Assembly: GCA_001701165.1 (NCBI GenBank)
Contig: DAAP01000064.1
Coordinates: 1 to 11,560 of the forward strand
Direction: 5' to 3'
DNA length: 11,560 bases
Source of the DNA: Bacteroidales bacterium H4
GTDB lineage: Bacteria; Bacteroidota; Bacteroidia; Bacteroidales; Muribaculaceae
Below are positions 5,985 to 11,560 of the stretch, piece after piece (position 1 is the stretch's first letter; each line of letters opens with the position of its first letter). The notes beneath the pieces were generated by a model. It was not told the origin of the DNA. It was given only the letters and a program-made list of their open reading frames with translations, and searched no databases. The position numbers and the translations under genes are program-made.

Positions 5985-7154
5985 TTATTTACTGCACTTG
6001 GAATGGGCGTCCAACAGTGGGCGCAATATCGGAATCATTTTGTTTGCGTAATGCAAAAAACCGAGGTCGGTCAGATGTATACCGTCGACGGTTCCATCGT
6101 CTTCCGGGCCGTCAAGGCCTTCGGAGGTGACGTAATACAGGTTGTTCGGGTTCTCGGCTTTCAGTCGCTCGTAGTTGCGGCGGAATGCGTTATTCTTCTT
6201 GGGCAGGTATTTGCCGAAGAAGCTGTCATAACGTGCGTACGGGTATATCGGGCCTTCGAGCATGACTATGGGCACATCGGGACGCAGTGCGCGCAGTGTT
6301 TTCACGAAGTTGTAGGTGAGCGTGTCGCACATCATTTCGGTGCAGTTGGGCACGGGATCCAGCAGGAAGACATCCACATCGGGGATTGTAGCCATGGCAC
6401 GGGCAATGTAGGTGTCCTGTTTGCCTTCGCCGGAGAAGCCGAGGTTGACGACTTCACAGTTTAGTTCGCGGCCGATGATATTGGTCGCGGCCATGCCTGT
6501 ACGTGAGGCGCAGCCGCCTTGCAGGATGCTGGTGCCGTAAGCGACGATGCGTCGATTGGCATTAATTACTTCCGGACTGCCCTTGGTGATAACGGCTCCG
6601 CTGTCTACCTTGACCGAGAAGTCCTCGATGCCGTCATACAGGGGGAAATATATGACATACTCGTGCATCTTGCCGTCGAGGTTGGAGACGTATGTCGATT
6701 CGACCAGTTTGGTCTTATTGCCGTTTTCGTCTTTCTTGACGTAGGGGCGGTTGGTGTTGACATGGCGCCACACACTGTCTCCTTCGAGGATGTACAGGTC
6801 GGTGCCTTTCAGCCCGGTGTCGGCCATGTGTATCATGTGTGTATCCCAGTACAAGGTGTATTTGCATCCTATGCGTGTGCTATTGGTGGCAAAACGCACT
6901 CCTATGCCCGACGAGCATTGCTGGCGATCCCATAGCTCGCGACCTTCGGGGATGCTGTCTTTGACATAGCGCGGCAGTCGGGCGTAAGTGCGCTCGGTTT
7001 CGCCGGCAAAGGCATGGTTGATGATGCGCAGGTTTTGGGCATCGACGTATGTCCAAGGTTTTTCCGGCTCGTCAGCAGCTATGGCTACTGGGGCGATAGC
7101 GGTGCTTATCAGAAGCGCGGCCATTGCGCTAAGAATACTTTTAGTGTCTATCAT
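5985..7154 (-). CDS. Exported SGNH/GDSL-family esterase with GxDLY domain
   Basis: A 389-aa protein with a Sec signal peptide (hydrophobic residues about 7-26, likely cut after AIA at 26), so periplasmic or surface-bound. The N-terminal domain carries GTDLY at 117-121, the mark of the GxDLY domain. The SGNH hydrolase domain starts at about 202 with YGTSILQGG, where Ser209 is the expected nucleophile. Then come NLGFSG at 237-242, DPVPN at 266-270 in the block III position, and DGIH at 357-360 with the catalytic Asp and His. Relatives act as acetyl- or other carbohydrate esterases; the substrate here is not known. It starts 37 nt after the S41 peptidase stop, so it is probably co-transcribed. 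No polysaccharide-utilisation genes (SusC/SusD) are near, so a role in envelope glycan trimming is possible. Confidence 0.88.
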   Translation of the reverse strand: MIDTKSILSAMAALLISTAIAPVAIAADEPEKPWTYVDAQNLRIINHAFAGETERTYARLPRYVKDSIPEGRELWDRQQCSSGIGVRFATNSTRIGCKYTLYWDTHMIHMADTGLKGTDLYILEGDSVWRHVNTNRPYVKKDENGNKTKLVESTYVSNLDGKMHEYVIYFPLYDGIEDFSVKVDSGAVITKGSPEVINANRRIVAYGTSILQGGCASRTGMAATNIIGRELNCEVVNLGFSGEGKQDTYIARAMATIPDVDVFLLDPVPNCTEMMCDTLTYNFVKTLRALRPDVPIVMLEGPIYPYARYDSFFGKYLPKKNNAFRRNYERLKAENPNNLYYVTSEGLDGPEDDGTVDGIHLTDLGFLHYANKMIPILRPLLDAHSKCSK

Positions 7155-7191
7155 TGTGTGGTATGTGTTAAGTTGGACCGTTTTCGAGGGG

Positions 7192-8829
7192 TTAGGGCTT
7201 CACTCCGAGGTACTTGTTGTATTCTTCCTCGTTCGTAATTACTTCGAGTGCGCGGCGGAATACGGGGTTGAGGCGATTGACGGCGCGCATATAGCATCCG
7301 TTGGTGTAGATGTCGCGGGCTATGAGGCCGCGTATGATGCCTTCAATCATGGGGCGCGAGGTCTCCAGCCCCTTTTCGTCATAAGTGATGCTGTCGCGCT
7401 CGCCTCCGGCCACCAAGGAATCTATCAACTCTCGGGGCACTTCGAAGCCGGCATAGTAGGCGTCTTCGTCCGCATATTGGCGGCGAATGTCGGCGCGGTG
7501 GGCGTCGATATAGTCTGTGACGGTACGATTGAGGGTTCCGCGTGCCACCAAGTCGCGGTAGTATGTCGAATACAACGACGTGTCCACGGGCACAAAGACA
7601 TCGGGCATAATGCCGCCGCCTCCGTAGACGGTGCGTCCGTTGACTAAGGTCTTGGTCTTGAGGCTTTCGTCAAAGTGTATCGAGTCGGCGCTGAAAAGCT
7701 CACCGGAGGTATATCGCGTGAGCATGTCCAGACGATAGGCCTCGCTCTCGCCGCGCTTGTATGGCTTTTGGATTAGTCGCCCCGAGGGGGTGTAGTAGCG
7801 CGAGGTGGTCAAGCGTATCATCGAGCCGTCCGGGAATGGGAACGGACGCTGTACCAGGCCTTTGCCAAAGGTGCGGCGTCCCACTATGAGGCCGCGGTCA
7901 TTGTCCTGTATTGCTCCGGAAACAATCTCGGAGGCTGATGCCGAGTATTGGTTGACCATAATGACGAGGCGGTCAATGTCGGCCGCTTTGGGCGCTCCGA
8001 TGAGCATTCCGCTGAGACCGCGGTTCTCGACGCGCAAGTATTGCGGCGGCATCTTGTTGCCTTGGGTATATACCACCATTTGGCCCGGTTTGAGGAACTG
8101 TGATGCAAGTCCGTAGGCCGCGCCGAGAAAGCCTCCGCCGTTGTCTTCGAGGTCAAGGATGAGGTTCTCCATGCCTTTTTTCTTGAGACCGGAGATGGCT
8201 TTTTCGACTTCCTTGGGTGTCTCCTCGGCAAAGCGTATCACGCGGATGTATCCCACATCTGGCGTAACCATATATGCAGCATCGACACTGTACACGGGGA
8301 TATCATCGCGTACGATGCGGAAGTCTATGAGCTCGGGTGATGTGCCGCGCTTCACTTTGATGTTTACCACCGACCCTTTGGGGCCGCGAAGACGTGCACG
8401 CACTTCGCTGTTGTCCATTTTGGGATGGGTGAATATGGTGTCGTTGACGTAGATGATTCGGTCGCCCGGCAGTATGCCCACTTTCTCGGAAGGTCCGGCG
8501 GCAGTGGTCTGTACCACGCACACGGTGTCGCGCAGGATGTTGAATTGCACGCCTATGCCCGAGAAATGGCCTTCGAGGGGTTGGGTCAATTCTTTGGTTT
8601 CTTCGGGAGTGCTGTACTCGGAATGAGGGTCAAGAGTGTGCAGCATTGCGCGTATTGCTTCCGAGACAAGCGTGTCCGAAGCGACGGTGTCCACGTAATA
8701 GTTCTCGATGATGGCCTCGGCGTATTGCAGTTTTTGTGCCGGGGTGAGGAGGCGTGTCTGGCCGCCGGAAAGGAGTGCGGCCGGAGTAATGAGTGCCGCG
8801 ACGGCCAAAGCCAAAAGTATCTTTTTCAT
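7192..8829 (-). CDS. S41-family C-terminal processing peptidase with PDZ domain
   Basis: A 545-aa exported serine protease. Residues 1-22 form a signal peptide (MKKILLALAVAALITPAALL) without a lipobox cysteine. A PDZ domain spans about 85-165 (FSGIGVQF, then AGPSEKVGILPGDRIIYVND). The S41 catalytic region follows: LDLEDNGGGFLG at 225-236, NQYSASASEIVSGA at 293-306 with Ser298 as likely nucleophile, and FGKGLVQ at 321-327 with Lys323 as general base. The 25-residue Ser-Lys spacing matches that of plant and algal D1-processing proteases. A C-terminal extension of about 130 residues past GGGGIMPDVFVPVD is usual in Bacteroidota members. It probably trims or degrades envelope proteins in the periplasm. 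It starts 38 nt after coaD and precedes the esterase gene closely. Confidence 0.94.
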   Translation of the reverse strand: MKKILLALAVAALITPAALLSGGQTRLLTPAQKLQYAEAIIENYYVDTVASDTLVSEAIRAMLHTLDPHSEYSTPEETKELTQPLEGHFSGIGVQFNILRDTVCVVQTTAAGPSEKVGILPGDRIIYVNDTIFTHPKMDNSEVRARLRGPKGSVVNIKVKRGTSPELIDFRIVRDDIPVYSVDAAYMVTPDVGYIRVIRFAEETPKEVEKAISGLKKKGMENLILDLEDNGGGFLGAAYGLASQFLKPGQMVVYTQGNKMPPQYLRVENRGLSGMLIGAPKAADIDRLVIMVNQYSASASEIVSGAIQDNDRGLIVGRRTFGKGLVQRPFPFPDGSMIRLTTSRYYTPSGRLIQKPYKRGESEAYRLDMLTRYTSGELFSADSIHFDESLKTKTLVNGRTVYGGGGIMPDVFVPVDTSLYSTYYRDLVARGTLNRTVTDYIDAHRADIRRQYADEDAYYAGFEVPRELIDSLVAGGERDSITYDEKGLETSRPMIEGIIRGLIARDIYTNGCYMRAVNRLNPVFRRALEVITNEEEYNKYLGVKP

Positions 8830-8840
8830 AGTGTCGTGTT

Positions 8841-8860
8841 GTCTTGTTTTGTCTTGTTTT
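8841..8860. repeat. Two-copy 10-bp tandem repeat before the S41 peptidase
   Basis: GTCTTGTTTT occurs twice in direct succession in the coaD/S41 gap (on the minus strand, AAAACAAGAC twice), 11 nt upstream of the peptidase ATG. The A-rich leader may help translation initiation, as is common in this phylum. Copy number could vary by slippage, but two copies are few. Confidence 0.6.
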
Positions 8861-8867
8861 CTGTGTC

Positions 8868-9395
8868 CTATCTGATGCCGTTGTCTGTAGCCGACGTTGA
8901 CTGAGCGGACGATGGTTGGGGCAGGTATTGGCTGACGTCTTTGCCGTAGGATGCGATGTCGCGCACTACGGAGGAGGATACCGCCGACAGGTGGGGCAGG
9001 GCGGTGAGCAGCACCGTCTCGAGCCCTTCGCCGAGTTCGCGGTTGACGTCGGCCATATCGCGTTCGTACTCGAAGTCGCGTACGCTGCGTACGCCGCGCA
9101 GTAGGAAGCGGGCGCCCACCTCGCGAGCGGTGTCGGCTGTCAATTGACGTGACACGATGACGCGTACGCGAGGTTGGTCGCTGTAAATGGCGGCTATTGC
9201 ATCGGCGCGTTCGCCGGCGTCTGTATGCGGCTTGTCCGGGTGCTGCCCCACGGCCACCACCACTTCGTCAAAGAGTGCCAGGCCGCGCTCGACTATGGAG
9301 GCGTGCCCTATTGTGAACGGATCAAAAGATCCGGCCATAAGCGCAATGCGCTTGGGCGGTTCGGCCTGTTGTATGGTCTCAGGAGATTTCTGCAT
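8868..9395 (-). CDS. coaD: Phosphopantetheine adenylyltransferase
   Basis: A 175-aa cytosolic enzyme catalysing the fourth step of coenzyme A synthesis: 4'-phosphopantetheine plus ATP gives dephospho-CoA and pyrophosphate. GSFDPFTIGH at 22-31 is the nucleotidyltransferase T/HxGH motif. LLRGVRSVRDFEYERDMADVNREL at 98-121 is the family signature, and SAVSSSVVRDI at 137-147 is the ISSS-like nucleotide-binding loop. Two tails extend it beyond the usual ~160 residues: about 15 residues before RIALMAGSFDP and a Ser/Thr-rich end after YLPQ. Its ATG lies inside the 3' end of parE (17-nt overlap), which indicates co-transcription and probably translational coupling. Confidence 0.96.
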   Translation of the reverse strand: MQKSPETIQQAEPPKRIALMAGSFDPFTIGHASIVERGLALFDEVVVAVGQHPDKPHTDAGERADAIAAIYSDQPRVRVIVSRQLTADTAREVGARFLLRGVRSVRDFEYERDMADVNRELGEGLETVLLTALPHLSAVSSSVVRDIASYGKDVSQYLPQPSSAQSTSATDNGIR

Positions 9396-11397
9396 CGTCT
9401 TCTATTACAAGGTTGTCTATGATAAATCCCTGACGCTCCATAGTATTCTTGCCCATGTAGAAGTCCAGGAGCTCGGCTACGCGGTCTTCCTTGCGCATGG
9501 TCACGCGGTCGACGCGCATGTCCGGGCCGATAAATCCGCGAAACTCTTCCGGCGAAATCTCGCCGAGGCCTTTGAATCGTGTGATTTCGGCCGCTGCCCC
9601 GAAGTGCTCGATGGCATCGATGCGCTCTTGGTCGCTGTAGCAGTATATTGTGTCGGGCGTGCCATCTGTTTTGTTGTCTTTTTTGGCGCCTTTGCCACGT
9701 GCGCCGCGACGTATCTTGTTTTTGTCGCGTACGCGGAACAGCGGTGTCTGCAATACGTAGAGGTGCCCCCGGCGTATAAGGTCTGGGAAGAATTGCAGGA
9801 AGAATGTTATGAGTAGCAGACGTATGTGCATTCCGTCGACATCGGCATCGGTGGCTATGATGACGTTGTTGTAGCGAAGTCCGTCTATGCCGTCCTCGAT
9901 GTTGAGCGCGGCTTGCAGCAGGTTGAACTCATCGTTTTCGTACACAACCTTTTGTGTCAACCCGTAGGTGTTCTGCGGCTTGCCTCGCAGCGAGAACACG
10001 GCCTGAGTCTTGACGTTACGTATCTTGGTGATGGAGCCGGCGGCACTGTCGCCCTCGGTGATAAATATCGAGGTGGCGGCCTTCAGTTCGGCATCGCCGC
10101 GCGTGTCGCTGTAATGCACCGTGCAGTCCAACAACTTATCGTTGTGCAAGTTAATTTTTTTGGCTTTTTCGCGTGCCTTGCGTGTGATGCCGGACATTGC
10201 CTTGCGGCCGCGCTCGCTTTCCTGTACCTTGTGCAGGATGACATCGGCTACGTCAAGGTTGCGGTGCAGGTAGTTGTCCAATTCGCGCTTGATAAAGTCG
10301 CCTACGAATTTGGCCACCGTCGGTCCGCCTTCTTTGATGTCTTTTGATCCAAGTTTGACCTTGGTCTGCGACTCGAATTGCGGCTCTTGGACGTTGATGG
10401 CCACGGCGGCGACAAGTCCGGTGCGTATGTCCGAGTATTCGAAATTTTTGCCGAAATATTCCTTAATGGTGCGCGATACGGCCTCCTTGAACGCTGTCAG
10501 ATGTGTGCCGCCCTGGGTGGTATGCTGCCCATTGACAAAGGAGTAATACTCCTCGCCGTACTGATTGGCGTGGGTGATGACGACTTCGATGTCAAAGCCT
10601 TTGAGGTGTATCGGCGGATACAGCGGGTCTTTGGACATATTGTCGCGCAGCAGGTCCAGCAGGCCGTTGCGGCTGCTGTAACGTCGGCCGTTGAACACTA
10701 CGGCCAATCCTGTATTCAGGTAGGTATAATTCTTGACCATGGGGATGATAAACTCCTCATGGAAAGCATAATTGCGGAATAGTTGCGGGTCGGGGGTGAA
10801 GGTGACTTCGGTGCCGTTGGGCTCGTCGGTATCCTCCAACGGCGACGACTCCACCAATTCGCCACGGCAGAATGTGGCGCTTTGGGACTTGCCGTCGCGG
10901 ATACTGCGGATGATATACGATGAGGACAGCGCATTGACGGCCTTCAGACCTACGCCGTTCATACCCACGGACTTCTTGAAGACCTCGCTGTCGTACTTGC
11001 CGCCGGTGTTCATCTTATTGGACACATCGATGACCGAGCCCAGGGGGATGCCGCGGCCGAAGTCGCGTATCGTGGCCGTTGTCTCGGTGACGTCGATGAA
11101 TATCTGCTTGCCGAAGTTCATACGGAACTCGTCCACCGAGTTGTCCACCACCTCCTTGAGCAGCACGTAGATGCCGTCGTCCGAAGCGGTGCCGTCGCCC
11201 AGTTTGCCGATATACATACCGGGGCGCATACGTATATGCGCATTCCAGCTGAGAGTCCGAATCTTACCCTCGTCATAATCCGCTGCCTCGGGCGTCTTGC
11301 CCGTCTCCGGTGCGAAATCGTCCGCCGGGCCAACGGCGTTTTCTGCGCCGTCCGCGCCGTCTGTCGCAGTTTTTTTGTTGTCTATATCTTCTGCCAT
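9379..11397 (-). CDS. parE: DNA topoisomerase IV subunit B
   Basis: A 672-aa ATPase subunit of type IIA topoisomerase that decatenates daughter chromosomes with ParC (not in this window). The GHKL ATPase has KEVVDNSVDEF at 81-91 (Glu82 catalytic, Asn86 Mg-binding), DFGRGIP at 112-118, VGMNGVG at 144-150 and QTKVKLG at 344-350 with the ATP-contacting lysine. The TOPRIM domain has EGDSAAGS at 448-455, RGKPQNTYG at 471-479 and DADVD at 517-521. RFKGLGEISPEEF at 607-619 follows. HIRMRPGMYIGKLGDGTASDDGIYVLLKE favours ParE of Bacteroidota over GyrB. The first 43 residues are an acidic, low-complexity tail, and 558-580 is a Lys/Arg-rich insert after TOPRIM. The frame stays open to 11529, but ATG at 11397 follows the promoter and leader, so the longer start is rejected. 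Confidence 0.95.
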   Translation of the reverse strand: MAEDIDNKKTATDGADGAENAVGPADDFAPETGKTPEAADYDEGKIRTLSWNAHIRMRPGMYIGKLGDGTASDDGIYVLLKEVVDNSVDEFRMNFGKQIFIDVTETTATIRDFGRGIPLGSVIDVSNKMNTGGKYDSEVFKKSVGMNGVGLKAVNALSSSYIIRSIRDGKSQSATFCRGELVESSPLEDTDEPNGTEVTFTPDPQLFRNYAFHEEFIIPMVKNYTYLNTGLAVVFNGRRYSSRNGLLDLLRDNMSKDPLYPPIHLKGFDIEVVITHANQYGEEYYSFVNGQHTTQGGTHLTAFKEAVSRTIKEYFGKNFEYSDIRTGLVAAVAINVQEPQFESQTKVKLGSKDIKEGGPTVAKFVGDFIKRELDNYLHRNLDVADVILHKVQESERGRKAMSGITRKAREKAKKINLHNDKLLDCTVHYSDTRGDAELKAATSIFITEGDSAAGSITKIRNVKTQAVFSLRGKPQNTYGLTQKVVYENDEFNLLQAALNIEDGIDGLRYNNVIIATDADVDGMHIRLLLITFFLQFFPDLIRRGHLYVLQTPLFRVRDKNKIRRGARGKGAKKDNKTDGTPDTIYCYSDQERIDAIEHFGAAAEITRFKGLGEISPEEFRGFIGPDMRVDRVTMRKEDRVAELLDFYMGKNTMERQGFIIDNLVIEDDAEIS

Positions 11398-11409
11398 AAT
11401 AGTCCTATG

Positions 11410-11454
11410 AGGTCGTATAAGTGTGGCCGTGTGGCCGCATTGCGGCCCCGACCT
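11410..11454 (-). promoter_or_regulatory. Folded 5' leader of parE
   Basis: On the minus strand AGGT(C)G-type outer arms (11449-11454 with 11410-11415, 6 bp) enclose an inner perfect hairpin GGCCGC-AAT-GCGGCC (11447-11442 with 11438-11433). The fold begins a few nt after the predicted start and ends 12 nt before the parE ATG. It also holds an 8-bp tandem duplication (GTGTGGCC twice on the plus strand, 11421-11436), which gives alternative pairings. It may tune translation or mRNA stability; no known riboswitch class is recognised. Confidence 0.45.
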
Positions 11455-11463
11455 TCCAAATTG

Positions 11464-11495
11464 CAAATTTACACTTTTTCCGCGTGCCACGCAAT
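11464..11495 (-). promoter_or_regulatory. Promoter candidate of the parE cluster
   Basis: Reading the minus strand, ATTG (11495-11492), a 20-nt spacer, then TAAATTTG (11471-11464) give a good Bacteroidota promoter. Predicted start near 11457 gives a leader of about 60 nt. It is the only strong promoter candidate I found ahead of the five-gene minus-strand cluster, so it may serve parE, coaD, the S41 peptidase and the esterase together. Confidence 0.65.
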
Positions 11496-11510
11496 AGCCG
11501 CCCGACATGC

Positions 11511-11533
11511 CCCAGGGCAACGGCATCAAATTA
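11511..11533 (-). repeat. Right copy of the 23-bp long-range inverted repeat
   Basis: The reverse complement of this stretch starts TAATTTGATGCCG and ends TTGCCCTGGG, matching bases 1-23 at 22 of 23 positions. It lies 15 bp upstream of the parE -33 element. In this copy only, TGCCC-TG-GGGCA forms a small dyad at its inner edge (11509-11520). Beyond 11533 the sequence continues ATGGCTGAGG, where similarity with the left copy cannot be tested because the window ends. Confidence 0.85.
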
Positions 11534-11560
11534 TGGCTGAGGCAAGGATTTCACGAAGGT

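Noticed and set aside
11398..11529. N-terminal extension of parE from a TTG at 11529
   Set aside because: The extra 44 residues would be read through the inverted repeat, the promoter candidate and the folded leader; ATG at 11397 fits better.
11533..11560. Possible start of a plus-strand gene (ATG GCT GAG GCA..., MAEARISRR)
   Set aside because: Only nine codons are inside the window and I see no good promoter for it on the plus strand, so it cannot be supported.
1..11560. Transposon or integrative element bounded by the terminal inverted repeats
   Set aside because: The block holds core genes (parE, coaD, tilS) and no transposase or integrase, so a mobile element is unlikely.

Overview
The window looks like chromosomal DNA from a member of the Bacteroidota, most likely order Bacteroidales and possibly a Muribaculaceae-like gut lineage. 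The order rests on two things: promoter-like sequences of the TTTG / TAnnTTTG type with A-rich leaders lacking Shine-Dalgarno sequences, and proteins that match Bacteroidales family variants (a ParE-type topoisomerase IV subunit B, a GxDLY/SGNH esterase, an S41 peptidase with a long C-terminal extension). The family-level guess is weak. I see no tRNA, rRNA, CRISPR array, transposase, integrase or phage gene.

Layout: all genes point inward towards a convergent junction near 4540-4552. On the left, plus strand, are three separately promoted genes: a WYL-domain transcriptional regulator (97-1038), a TrpB2-type tryptophan synthase beta chain (1217-2593) and a MATE-family efflux transporter (3184-4539). 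The 590-bp gap before the MATE gene is rich in structure: a terminator-like hairpin, a 14-bp inverted repeat, two promoter candidates, an operator-like dyad and two tiny overlapping upstream ORFs.

On the right, minus strand, is a tightly packed housekeeping cluster read from right to left: parE (topoisomerase IV subunit B), coaD (overlapping parE by 17 nt), an S41 processing peptidase with a PDZ domain, an exported SGNH esterase, then a strong hairpin and tilS (tRNA-Ile lysidine synthase). One promoter candidate with a folded 5' leader precedes parE. The cluster joins DNA topology, coenzyme A synthesis, envelope proteolysis, carbohydrate or ester hydrolysis and tRNA modification. It looks like a shared transcription unit rather than one pathway.

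The most unexpected structure is a 23-bp inverted repeat (22 of 23 positions match). One copy is at bases 1-23 and the other at 11511-11533. Each lies just upstream of the promoter candidate of the outermost inward-facing gene (the WYL regulator on the left, parE on the right). This is far beyond chance for a window of this size, and its function is unknown. I did not find a clearly new multi-gene defence or biosynthetic system; the coding content is recognisable, and the open questions are in the intergenic DNA.
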